11,360 bases of DNA from Kiritimatiellota bacterium (GCA_009777165.1 WRML01000036.1:1-11360), one strand, 5' to 3'. Shown: positions 1 to 7,307, counted from the stretch's first letter. The notes: a model not told the origin generated them from the letters alone. Translations and numbers: made by a program.

Positions 1-822
1 ATGGTGCTGGCGTGGCTGTACGGCCGGCGCGGCGCGAGGCGGGGGGCCAAGGTCTTCTTCCTGACACTGCTGCTGGTGGGGGTCCCGGCCGCGCTGATCC
101 TGAAGCAGCCGGACCTGGGCACGGCGCTGGTGCTGGTGCCGACGGTGCTGTGCATGATGTTCGTGGCGAACGTGGCGCCGAGGCTGCTGTGGACGATGGT
201 GCTGGTGGGCGGGGTGGGGGCGGGGCTCCTGCTGGGCGTGATTTACGCGGCGGAGCGGGAGGATCTAACGCCGGAACGGCGCAAGGCGCTGATCAAGATG
301 ACGTGCCTGCGCGACCACCAGGTCGGGCGGCTCCAGGTGTTCCTGTTCCCGGACCGGGATCTGCTCGGGAACGGCTACAACCGCTGGCAGTCGGAGATGG
401 CGGTGGGCTCGGGGGGCCTCCGCGGGAAGGGCTACCTGAAGGGCGAGCAGTATAGCCTGGGGTACCTGCCCCCGTCGGTCTCGTCGAACGATTTCATTTT
501 CGCGGTGCTGGCTGAGGAGGCCGGCTTCGTGGGATCATTAACGGTGCTGCTCCTGTTCCTGGCGTTATTGTGGGCCGGGTTATGGGTTGCGTTTCGTTGT
601 CGGGATGACCGCGGGCGGTTGTTCTGTGTGGGCGTGGTCGCGTTGATGTTCAGTCATACGTTCATCAACATCGCCATGACAATCGGCCAGATGCCGATCA
701 CAGGGCTGCCGCTGCCGTTCATCAGTAGTGGAGGGACTTTTCTGCTGGTCTTAATGGCGGCGCTGGGTCTCGTCCAGAGTGTGTCCATGTATGGACGTGA
801 GGAAGAACGAAGGTTTAAGTGA
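1..822 (+). CDS. rodA: RodA peptidoglycan glycosyltransferase (SEDS family), 5'-truncated by the window edge
   Basis: This is the C-terminal 273 residues of a SEDS-family integral membrane protein, which polymerises lipid II into glycan strands in the elongasome together with a class B PBP. Visible family motifs are KQPDLGTA (residues 35-42), the Q-G-R-L-Q-V-F-L-F-P-D stretch (107-117), GSGGLRGKG (136-144), SNDFIFAVLAEE (162-173) and GLPLPFISSGGT (235-246). D164 in the SNDFIFA motif lines up with the catalytic Asp of E. coli RodA (D262), so about 100 N-terminal residues, including the usual PSE/K motif, lie upstream of the window. The ATG at position 1 is therefore probably internal. Several hydrophobic membrane segments are evident (about 18-34, 40-56, 64-82, 177-198, 206-226 and 245-262). 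RodA is favoured over FtsW because of the close match to the RodA TDFIFAVLAEE region and the RNase G neighbour. It is followed after 15 bp by the RNase gene, so co-transcription is likely. Confidence 0.93.
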   Translation: MVLAWLYGRRGARRGAKVFFLTLLLVGVPAALILKQPDLGTALVLVPTVLCMMFVANVAPRLLWTMVLVGGVGAGLLLGVIYAAEREDLTPERRKALIKMTCLRDHQVGRLQVFLFPDRDLLGNGYNRWQSEMAVGSGGLRGKGYLKGEQYSLGYLPPSVSSNDFIFAVLAEEAGFVGSLTVLLLFLALLWAGLWVAFRCRDDRGRLFCVGVVALMFSHTFINIAMTIGQMPITGLPLPFISSGGTFLLVLMAALGLVQSVSMYGREEERRFK

Positions 823-837
823 AGAAGGAGAACGAGT

Positions 838-2448
838 ATGTTGAAAGAACTCACCGAGAAGGTGTTGAATCTGTTTAAGAAGGGTACGCCCAAGCGTGAG
901 ATCATCGTGAACGCGGAAAGTCTGGAGACGCGCGTGGCGGTGGTCGAGAACGGGCGCGTGGAGGAGTTCCTGGTGGAGCACCCCGGCGAGGAACGCCTCG
1001 TGGGGAGCATCTACAAGGGGCGCATCCAGAACCTGGAGCATGACCTCCAGGCGGCGTTCGTGGACATCGGCCTGAAGAAGAATGCGTTCCTGCATTACTG
1101 GGACATGTTCCCGGATGACGACATCCGCCTGGATGACGACGACGAGAGCCCGTCGCGGCCGTCGCGCCGTAAGCGCGTGTCCAACGAGGACATCGCCAAG
1201 CGTTTCCCGCCGGGAGCGGAGATCGTCGTGCAGGTGACGAAGGGGTCCATCGGATCGAAGGGCCCGCGCGTGACCGCAAACCTGAGCCTGCCGGGACGTT
1301 ACCTGGTGATGATGCCGGGGACGCACCTGCGCGGTGTGTCGCGCAAGATTGGCGACGCGGCGGAGCGCCAGCGCCTGAAGAAAATCCTCGACCGGATGCC
1401 GCTGCCGGATGACGCGGGGCTCATCGTGCGCACCGTGGGATCGAGCGCGAACCAGCGCTCGTTCGTGCGCGACCTGCGGAACCTGATGGAGTCGTGGAAC
1501 GTGCTCCAGACGAACATCAAGACGCTCGGCACGCCGTCGTGCGTGTATCAGGAGCCGGACCTCATCGAACGCATCGTGCGCGACTGGCTGACCGAGGAGA
1601 TTGACTGCGTGACGATTGACAGCCTCGAAGCCTACAACCGGATACGGGAGGTCGCGGCGCGCATCTCGCGCCGCGCGAAGAACGTCATCCGCCACTACGA
1701 CGGGTCGCTCTCCATTTTCGAGCATTACGGCGTGGAGCGGCAGCTGGAGGAGACGTTCCGCCGTAAGGTGTACCTCAAATCGGGCGGGTACCTCATCTTC
1801 GACGAGACTGAGGCGCTTATCGCCATTGACGTGAACACGGGCCGGCACCGCAGCAAGGGGTCGCAGGAGGAGGCGATCCTGGAGGTCAACCTGGAGGCGA
1901 TCGAGGAGGTCGCGCGGCACTTGCGCCTGCGTAACATCGGCGGACTGATCGTGTTGGACCTGATTGACATGAAATCCCGCAAGCACCAGAACGCGGTGTA
2001 CAAGGCGATGAAGCTGGCGCTGAAGCGCGACCGCGCGCGGACGAACGTGCTGGCGATTTCCGAGCTGGGGCTGATGGAGATGACGCGCCAGCGGCAGGAG
2101 GAGAGCCTGTTGTCGCAGATGTATTCGGACTGTCCGTACTGCCGCGGGCGTGGGCTGGTGAAATCGCCGTTGGCGCTGAGTGTGGACATCCAGCGCAAGA
2201 TCGCCATGCTGATGCGCAAGGGGACGCAAGAGCGGCGCGACGTGAGCCTACAGGTCATCGTCGCACCGAGTGTACTGGAGCGGCTACGCAAGGAGGACGA
2301 GGCAATCCTCGTTGATCTCCAGCGCCGCTACGCTGGATACCTGACGTTCAAGTCCGAGCTTTACCGTCACCCCGAGTCCTTCTGCATCGCCGATGCCGAG
2401 ACAGGGAAAATCCTGTACTCCGTCGGCGAGTCGAAAACCGTCTCCTAG
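838..2448 (+). CDS. rng: Ribonuclease G/E family endoribonuclease
   Basis: A 536-residue single-strand-specific endoribonuclease involved in rRNA maturation and mRNA decay. The length fits RNase G (about 490) plus insertions and is too short for RNase E with its long scaffold tail. An S1-like RNA-binding region runs from about residue 50 to 150 and contains an unusual acidic then basic insertion (D/E-rich 91-104, R/K-rich 107-113). The catalytic DNase-I-like region shows AIDVNTGR with D331 and N333, and IVLDLIDMK with D374, matching the Mg-binding residues D303, N305 and D346 of E. coli RNase E. The zinc-link motif CPYCRGRG has C432 and C435. The ATG at 838 is preceded by AAGGAG (825-830) at 7 nt spacing, which fixes the start. 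It lies 15 bp after rodA, echoing the mreBCD/yhdE/rng(cafA) neighbourhood of proteobacteria. Its stop TAG overlaps the convergent gnd stop. Confidence 0.96.
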   Translation: MLKELTEKVLNLFKKGTPKREIIVNAESLETRVAVVENGRVEEFLVEHPGEERLVGSIYKGRIQNLEHDLQAAFVDIGLKKNAFLHYWDMFPDDDIRLDDDDESPSRPSRRKRVSNEDIAKRFPPGAEIVVQVTKGSIGSKGPRVTANLSLPGRYLVMMPGTHLRGVSRKIGDAAERQRLKKILDRMPLPDDAGLIVRTVGSSANQRSFVRDLRNLMESWNVLQTNIKTLGTPSCVYQEPDLIERIVRDWLTEEIDCVTIDSLEAYNRIREVAARISRRAKNVIRHYDGSLSIFEHYGVERQLEETFRRKVYLKSGGYLIFDETEALIAIDVNTGRHRSKGSQEEAILEVNLEAIEEVARHLRLRNIGGLIVLDLIDMKSRKHQNAVYKAMKLALKRDRARTNVLAISELGLMEMTRQRQEESLLSQMYSDCPYCRGRGLVKSPLALSVDIQRKIAMLMRKGTQERRDVSLQVIVAPSVLERLRKEDEAILVDLQRRYAGYLTFKSELYRHPESFCIADAETGKILYSVGESKTVS

Positions 2449-3902
2449 ACAGTATACGTCGAGGCGGCGGTGTGACCTCCGCTTTCAGTCCAGATGTGGT
2501 GGTGGAACTCGCCGCGCGGTTTGTCTACGCGCTCGAAAGTATGCGCACCGAAGTAGTCGCGCTGGGCCTGGATGAGGTTCGCGGGCAGACGCGCACTGCG
2601 GTAGGCGTCGAAATAATTCAGCGCGGTGCTCATGGCCGGGACGGGGATGCCGAGGTCAACGGCGGTCTTGATGACCGCCCGCCACGCGTCCTGCGCCTTT
2701 GCGACGACCCGCTTGAAGTAGGGGTCGAGCAGGAGGTTGGCTAGGGCGGGGTTCGCGTCGAACGCTTCCTTAATCTTGCCGAGAAAGCGTGCGCGGATGA
2801 TGCAACCCTGCCGCCACACGAGCGCGATCTCGCCGTAGTTCAAGTCCCACTTGTATTCCTGTGCCGCGGCCCGCATGAGCTGGTAGCCTTGCGCGTAGGA
2901 ACAGATTTTCGAGGCGTACACGGCTTGCTCCAGTTGCTTCACGAAGAGCTTCTTGTCAACCGTGGTCGCGGCGGGTTTGTAGACCAGCACCTTGGACGCG
3001 GCGACGCGCTCTTCCTTGATGGCGGAGAGACAACGCGTGAAGACGGCCTCCGCAATCTGCGGGATACCCACGCCGAGGTCGAGGCCCGCCTGTGAGGTCC
3101 ACTTGCCCGTGCCTTTCTGCCCGGCGGTGTCGAGGATGATGTCAACCATGGGGCGGCCCGTGGCGTCGTCGTACTGCGAGAGGATGTCGGCGGTGATCTC
3201 GATGAGGTAGCTGTCGAGCGCGCCCGCGTTCCATTTCGCGAAGACCTTCTGCATCTCCTCTGCGGTCATGCCGAAGCCCCGCGCCATGAGGTCGTAGGCC
3301 TCGCAGATGAGCTGCATGTCGCCGTACTCGATGCCGTTGTGCACCATCTTGACGAAGTGCCCCGCGCCATCCGCGCCGATCCACGCGCAACACGGCTCGC
3401 CGCTGTCGGTCTTGGCGGAGACGGACTGGAAGATGTCCTTGACGTGCGGCCACGCTTTCACGTCGCCGCCCGGCATGATGGCGGGACCCTTCAGCGCACC
3501 CTCCTCGCCGCCGGACACGCCGGTGCCGATGAAGCGGAGGCCTTTTTCGGCGAGGTACTTGGTGCGGCGCACGGTGTCGGGGAAATGGCTGTTGCCGCCG
3601 TCAATGATGATGTCGCCCTTCTCCAGCACGGGCAGGAGCGACTCGATCGTCTGGTCCACCGCGGCCCCGGCCTTGACCATGATCATGACGCGGCGCGGCT
3701 TCTTGAGGTTGTCCGCGAGCACCTGGAGCGAGCGGCAGCCGATGATGTTCTTCTTCGCGCCGCGGTCGCTGACGAATGCGTCAACTTTCTCGACCGTGCG
3801 GTTGAAACAGGCGACCGTGTAGCCCTTGCTCGCCATGTTGAGGATGAGGTTCTCGCCCATCACGGCGAGGCCAATGAGACCGATGTCCGCTTTCTTTACC
3901 AT
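2445..3902 (-). CDS. gnd: 6-phosphogluconate dehydrogenase, decarboxylating
   Basis: A 485-residue cytosolic enzyme of the oxidative pentose phosphate pathway: 6-phosphogluconate + NADP+ gives ribulose 5-phosphate + CO2 + NADPH. The N-terminal Rossmann domain has IGLIGLAVMGENL (7-19). N34-R35-T36 at the end of the second strand is the usual NADP-selecting motif. The substrate-binding motif GTGVSGGEEGA (126-136) is present. The catalytic region KMVHNGIEYGDMQLICEAYDL carries K185, N189 and E192, matching the family's general base and acid. The C-terminal substrate loop RDYFGAHTFERVDKPRGEFHHHIW is also typical, followed by a short extra tail. E. coli Gnd has 468 residues. The ATG has AAGG (CCTT at 3911-3914 on +) 8 nt upstream. 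The gene is convergent with rng, sharing the CTAG that encodes both stops, and divergent from the cDPG-synthetase-like gene. Confidence 0.97.
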   Translation of the reverse strand: MVKKADIGLIGLAVMGENLILNMASKGYTVACFNRTVEKVDAFVSDRGAKKNIIGCRSLQVLADNLKKPRRVMIMVKAGAAVDQTIESLLPVLEKGDIIIDGGNSHFPDTVRRTKYLAEKGLRFIGTGVSGGEEGALKGPAIMPGGDVKAWPHVKDIFQSVSAKTDSGEPCCAWIGADGAGHFVKMVHNGIEYGDMQLICEAYDLMARGFGMTAEEMQKVFAKWNAGALDSYLIEITADILSQYDDATGRPMVDIILDTAGQKGTGKWTSQAGLDLGVGIPQIAEAVFTRCLSAIKEERVAASKVLVYKPAATTVDKKLFVKQLEQAVYASKICSYAQGYQLMRAAAQEYKWDLNYGEIALVWRQGCIIRARFLGKIKEAFDANPALANLLLDPYFKRVVAKAQDAWRAVIKTAVDLGIPVPAMSTALNYFDAYRSARLPANLIQAQRDYFGAHTFERVDKPRGEFHHHIWTESGGHTAASTYTV

Positions 3903-3945
3903 AACATACGCCTTAAGTTCATTTGGAATTCTTCACAAAAAGTAA

Positions 3946-3974
3946 ACAATAGCAAATAGGGATTTACCTGTCTA
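3946..3974 (-). promoter_or_regulatory. Candidate sigma-70-type promoter for gnd
   Basis: On the - strand, TAGACA (3974-3969, 5 of 6 to TTGACA) and TATTGT (3951-3946, 4 of 6 to TATAAT) are separated by exactly 17 nt. They sit in a relatively AT-rich stretch about 45-70 nt upstream of the gnd ATG. The spacing and location are right, but matches of this quality arise by chance in AT-rich DNA. Confidence 0.35.
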
Positions 3975-4008
3975 TCATTAAAAATACACGGAGTGAAAGA
4001 AAATAGGC

Positions 4009-4038
4009 TGGACAATCCAGTGCGGTAAGATGTAAACT
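4009..4038 (+). promoter_or_regulatory. Candidate promoter for the cDPG-synthetase-like gene
   Basis: TGGACA (4009-4014, 5 of 6 to the -35 consensus) and TAAACT (4033-4038, 4 of 6 to the -10 consensus) are 18 nt apart, about 55 nt before the ATG. The -35 lies within a small inverted repeat, CTGGA-CAA-TCCAG (4008-4020), which could be an operator half-site pair or chance. Transcription from here would place the 4051-4073 hairpin in the 5' leader. The call is tentative. Confidence 0.25.
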
Positions 4039-4050
4039 GCGTGACTTATT

Positions 4051-4073
4051 TTCTATCCCCCTATGGGATAGAA
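4051..4073 (+). promoter_or_regulatory. 5'-leader hairpin before the cDPG-synthetase-like gene
   Basis: A perfect 9-bp inverted repeat, TTCTATCCC (4051-4059) and GGGATAGAA (4065-4073), with a 5-nt loop CCTAT. It ends 8 nt before the AAAGGAG ribosome binding site (4082-4088) and has no U-run after it, so it is not a typical terminator. It could be a leader structure affecting translation or mRNA stability, or a symmetrical protein-binding operator. The structure is seen directly; the role is inferred. Confidence 0.5.
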
Positions 4074-4092
4074 GTGAAGTGAAAGGAGACTG

Positions 4093-5427
4093 ATGAGTGC
4101 GAGGAAGATTCTGATTATTGGTGCGGCGGGAAGGGATTTCCATAATTTCAATACCGTTTACAGGGACAACCCCAGTTATGTGGTCGTGGCGTTTACGGCC
4201 GCGCAGATCCCCGACATCGCGGGTCGCAAATACCCGAAGGAGCTCGCCGGGAAACTCTACCCGGACGGTATCCCCATCTACGCCCAGGAGGATCTCGAAG
4301 GTTTGATCAAGACCCTCGGCGTTGACGAGTGCGTGTTCTCCTACAGTGACATCAATTACAATTATGTCATGGGGCTCTCCGCAAAGGTCAACGCCGCAGG
4401 CGCGGACTTCAAGCTGCTGGGGACAAAAGACACGATGATCAAAAGCACCAAGCCTGTCGTCGCGGTGTGCGCCGTGCGGACGGGCTGCGGCAAGAGCCAG
4501 ACCTCGCGCAAGGTGGCGGAGACACTCATGGGTCTCGGCCTGAAGGTGATCGCCGTGCGCCATCCCATGCCCTACGGCGACCTGAACGCGCAGAAAGTCC
4601 AGCGGTTCGCCGAGATCGCTGACCTGCAGAAACACGGCTGCACCATCGAGGAGATGGAAGAGTACGAGCCGCACATCGCGAGGGGCAATGTCATCTACGC
4701 CGGCGTGGACTACGAGGCCATCCTGCGCGCGGCCGAGAACGACCCCAAAGGCTGCGACGTCATCCTGTGGGATGGCGGGAACAATGACTTCCCGTTCTAC
4801 AAGCCCGACCTGACGATCGCCGTGACCGACCCGCACCGGGCCGGGCATGAGCTCTCGTACTATCCCGGCGAGGTCTGCCTGCGCATCGCAGACGCGGTCG
4901 TCATCAACAAGATTGACAGTGCGGACTTCGACAAGATTCAGCAGGTGCGGGAGAACATCGCGAAAGTCAACCCCGGCGCGACGGTCGTTGACGCGGCTTC
5001 GTCGTTGAGTGTGGGCGACCCCTCCGTCATCAGGGGCAAGCGCGTGTTGGTCGTCGAGGACGGTCCGACGCTGACGCACGGCGAGATGAAGATTGGCGCA
5101 GGTATCGTGGCGGCCAAGCGTTTCGGCGCGGCGGAGATCGTTGACCCGCGCCAGTACGCCGTGGGCAAGCTGAAGGAGACGTACAGCATCTACCCGAACA
5201 TCGGGACGCTCCTGCCGGCGATGGGCTACGGTGAACAGCAGATGAAAGACCTCGCGGCAACCATCGCGAACACCCCCTGCGACAGCGTCATCATCGCCAC
5301 GCCTATTGACCTGAACCGGGTCATCACAATTGACAAGCCCAGCACGCGCGTCGAATACAACCTGTTTGAAATCGGCAAACCCGATGTCAGCGACATCCTC
5401 GCCGAATTTGCGAAGGGCGTTCGATAG
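4093..5427 (+). CDS. Cyclic 2,3-diphosphoglycerate synthetase-like P-loop protein (predicted GTPase, COG2403 type)
   Basis: A 444-residue predicted soluble protein. The N-terminal part (about 1-115) begins KILIIGAAGRDFHNFNTVYRD, a Rossmann-like start with a GAAGRDFHNFN motif characteristic of this family. A nucleotide-binding domain follows. Its P-loop, AVRTGCGKSQTSRK (127-140, K134, S135), has five residues between the first small residue and GK, recalling the deviant P-loop of SIMIBI proteins such as dethiobiotin synthetase. VILWDGGNND (223-232) is a Walker-B-like strand, and NKID (272-275) is a G4-type guanine-specificity motif. Bacterial homologues are commonly annotated as cyclic 2,3-diphosphoglycerate synthetase after the methanogen enzyme, which closes 2,3-DPG to the cyclic form using ATP. 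Whether this protein does so is unknown. The start is supported by AAAGGAG (4082-4088) 4 nt upstream. It is divergently arranged with gnd. A terminator follows at 5447-5473. Confidence 0.82.
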   Translation: MSARKILIIGAAGRDFHNFNTVYRDNPSYVVVAFTAAQIPDIAGRKYPKELAGKLYPDGIPIYAQEDLEGLIKTLGVDECVFSYSDINYNYVMGLSAKVNAAGADFKLLGTKDTMIKSTKPVVAVCAVRTGCGKSQTSRKVAETLMGLGLKVIAVRHPMPYGDLNAQKVQRFAEIADLQKHGCTIEEMEEYEPHIARGNVIYAGVDYEAILRAAENDPKGCDVILWDGGNNDFPFYKPDLTIAVTDPHRAGHELSYYPGEVCLRIADAVVINKIDSADFDKIQQVRENIAKVNPGATVVDAASSLSVGDPSVIRGKRVLVVEDGPTLTHGEMKIGAGIVAAKRFGAAEIVDPRQYAVGKLKETYSIYPNIGTLLPAMGYGEQQMKDLAATIANTPCDSVIIATPIDLNRVITIDKPSTRVEYNLFEIGKPDVSDILAEFAKGVR

Positions 5428-5438
5428 CGACACGTTTC

Positions 5439-5473
5439 GGCACTTCGTGCCTCCCGACCCGAGGCACTCTTTT
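5439..5473 (+). terminator. Intrinsic terminator with a competing upstream hairpin
   Basis: GTGCCTC (5447-5453) pairs perfectly with GAGGCAC (5461-5467) around a 7-nt loop and is followed by TCTTTT (5468-5473), a typical Rho-independent terminator just after the stop at 5427. The 5' arm can alternatively pair backwards: GGCAC (5439-5443) with GTGCC (5447-5451) around TTC. The two stems share the same bases and exclude each other. Confidence 0.65.
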
Positions 5474-5510
5474 GTTCTCCCCTACCCCACCCCTGGGGTC
5501 GGGGGAGAAC
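5474..5510. repeat. 37-bp near-palindrome (long hairpin)
   Basis: GTTCTCCCC (5474-5482) pairs with GGGGAGAAC (5502-5510). Inside it ACCCCA (5484-5489) pairs with TGGGGT (5494-5499) around a CCCC loop, with only a 1x2 internal loop (T5483 versus C5500-G5501). It abuts the preceding terminator's U-run. There is no U-run on the + side, but on the - strand the stem is followed by AAAAGAG rather than Ts. It may be a second stem reinforcing termination, a 3'-end stability structure, or one copy of a dispersed palindromic repeat. Confidence 0.6.
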
Positions 5511-5643
5511 TGTTTGACGGAGAGACCCGATTCTGGATCTCCACGGAAGGGGCCGTTTCATTTTTCCCCTCGCACTGATGTGTTTCGTTTTTTCCTCCTT
5601 GCGTTCAGGGATCATTTCGGCTATCGTTTCTGTCATTGCTTTC

Positions 5644-5650
5644 GGGGGAG
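5644..5650 (+). promoter_or_regulatory. Ribosome binding site that sets the murJ start
   Basis: GGGGGAG lies 5 nt before the ATG at 5656. The same reading frame is open back to an ATG at 5578, which would add 26 hydrophobic residues but has no Shine-Dalgarno sequence. The 5656 start matches where MurJ homology begins. Confidence 0.8.
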
Positions 5651-5655
5651 ATAAT

Positions 5656-7272
5656 ATGAAGACTGGACAGATTGAGAAACGCATTTTACGGGCAGGTATT
5701 TTTGTCGCGATGGCACACCTGCTGTTTAGGTTGGCGGGGTTGATTCAGGCGAAGGTCATGGCGCATTACCTAACTCCGGCGACATTCGAGGTGGTCTTTT
5801 CGTTCGCGTTCACCAACTGCCTGTTCATGGTGTTCCTGATCGGCGAGGAATTGATGGCGTCCACGTTCCTGCCTGTCTTCATGAAGGAAAACGACAAGGT
5901 GTCCAACAACAGTGCGTGGGCGTTTGTCAATACCGTCCTGACGCTCCAGTTCCTGATCCTTCTTGTTGTGACAGTGGTTTTCCTTGTCGCGCCGGACATG
6001 GTGGTCAAGGTGATGACGGGCTGGAGGACGGATGCGTCGCCAGAGAAATACGCGCTGGCGGTCACGAGTGTCCGCACCATGGCGCCCGTGTTGCTCGGGC
6101 TTGCGCTCGGCTCGACGACGTATGCCCTGCTGAACGGATACAAGCGCTTTTTCCTCGCCGCGCTCGGCGATGCCGTCTGGAAGTTCTGCGCCATCGCAAT
6201 TTTTCTTGTCGGGATCCGATTCATCCGGGACGGCGCGCAGTTGCTGATTTGGGGACTGGTCGCAGGATCCGTGTGCAAGGTGCTGACGCACCTGTTCGGG
6301 CTGCGGGACAAGCTGTCGAATGTCCGCCCGATGCTGGCGCTCTCGCATCCGGCGGTCAAAACGCTTGCGTTACTGATGATGCCGCTGGTGGTGGGGGTCC
6401 TGATTACGAAAGTGCGCGACATCTACAACAACATCTATGCGCTGAGTACACTGACGGAGAAATCAGGCCTCATACAGGCGAACGACATCGGCAAGAAACT
6501 CCAAGGCACACTTGCGCACCTGGTCCCCGTCGCACTGTCCATCGCGGTGTTTCCGTTCCTCTGCGAGCTGGCCAACAACAAAGACCAGCGGGGCATGGGT
6601 GAACTGGTGACGCGCTTCGGGCGCATGATGCTGGCGGTGTTCGCGCCGTTCGCTGTGTTCGTCGCAATTATGGCGACTCCGCTCACGGCATTCATTTTCA
6701 AGGGAGGGCAGTTCGACGATGAATCGGTCCGTTTCACCGCGGTCTCGCTTGCGTGCTACACGTTCGTCCTGCCCGCAGCGGCGGTTGAGCCGCTCATGAA
6801 CAAGACCTTTTTCGCAAACCGCCAGATGATCAGCTTCACCATCATCGGCGTTGTGTTTTCGCTGATGAGCATGGGCATCAGTTGGATCGGCTTGAAGACC
6901 TACACGGGGAATGATTTGCTGCTGCTCGCGTTCATCGCGGGCGGATTCACCTTGACGCGTATCCTGAAGTGCATCGCGCTTGTTGAAATCCTCAAGCGGA
7001 AAGTCCCCGTGTTCCCATTCGTCGAGACGGCGTTGTTCCTTGTGCGGATGGTTGTCGCGGCGGGGCTTGCTGGCGGGGTGACGGGGTTCCTGCTCCACCA
7101 ACTCTCGGCAATCCGTGTCCTCTCCGGGCGCATCGGCGACATGACGAAACTCGGCGTTTGCGCCGCCGTCTTCGTGGGCATCTATCTCGTCGGGGCGTAC
7201 ATCCTGCGCATCAGCGAAATCCGGGAGCTTTTCGGTTTGCTCCTGACGAAAGTGCGGAAGCGCAAAGGATGA
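5656..7272 (+). CDS. murJ: MurJ/MviN-family lipid II flippase (divergent)
   Basis: A 538-residue polytopic membrane protein of the MOP superfamily, with about 14 hydrophobic segments by eye. MurJ moves lipid II from the cytoplasmic to the periplasmic face of the inner membrane for peptidoglycan assembly. Family features are the N-terminal IEKRILRAGIFVAMAHLLFRLAG start, an aligned GEELMASTFLPVF segment (63-75) at the place of E. coli AEGAFSQAFVP, VALSIAVFPFL in the middle, and the FKGGQFD motif in place of E. coli FQYGKFT. In an ungapped alignment by eye, R25 matches E. coli R18. Q31 replaces R24, V59 replaces R52, and the R270 position appears to be Lys. The protein is therefore a recognisable but divergent homologue, and its flippase activity is inferred. 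It is the first gene of a likely operon with the flavoprotein and ettA, although each gap (46 and 67 bp) could hold extra signals. Confidence 0.85.
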   Translation: MKTGQIEKRILRAGIFVAMAHLLFRLAGLIQAKVMAHYLTPATFEVVFSFAFTNCLFMVFLIGEELMASTFLPVFMKENDKVSNNSAWAFVNTVLTLQFLILLVVTVVFLVAPDMVVKVMTGWRTDASPEKYALAVTSVRTMAPVLLGLALGSTTYALLNGYKRFFLAALGDAVWKFCAIAIFLVGIRFIRDGAQLLIWGLVAGSVCKVLTHLFGLRDKLSNVRPMLALSHPAVKTLALLMMPLVVGVLITKVRDIYNNIYALSTLTEKSGLIQANDIGKKLQGTLAHLVPVALSIAVFPFLCELANNKDQRGMGELVTRFGRMMLAVFAPFAVFVAIMATPLTAFIFKGGQFDDESVRFTAVSLACYTFVLPAAAVEPLMNKTFFANRQMISFTIIGVVFSLMSMGISWIGLKTYTGNDLLLLAFIAGGFTLTRILKCIALVEILKRKVPVFPFVETALFLVRMVVAAGLAGGVTGFLLHQLSAIRVLSGRIGDMTKLGVCAAVFVGIYLVGAYILRISEIRELFGLLLTKVRKRKG

Positions 7273-7307
7273 TGGTTTCACACCTTCGCGTGATCCGATG
7301 AACAAAA

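Noticed and set aside
751..2229. Long 492-codon open frame on the - strand opposite rng
   Set aside because: The translation is rich in His, Arg, Val and Ala with no recognisable domain, typical of the antisense frame of a high-GC gene. The + strand encodes an unmistakable RNase G.
3964..5433. Long 489-codon open frame on the - strand opposite the cDPG-synthetase-like gene
   Set aside because: Same antisense effect. The + strand has a ribosome binding site, P-loop and NKID motifs, and the - strand frame would span the divergent promoter region.
5578..5655. 26-residue N-terminal extension of MurJ from the upstream ATG
   Set aside because: It has no Shine-Dalgarno sequence. A good GGGGGAG site precedes the ATG at 5656, where homology begins.
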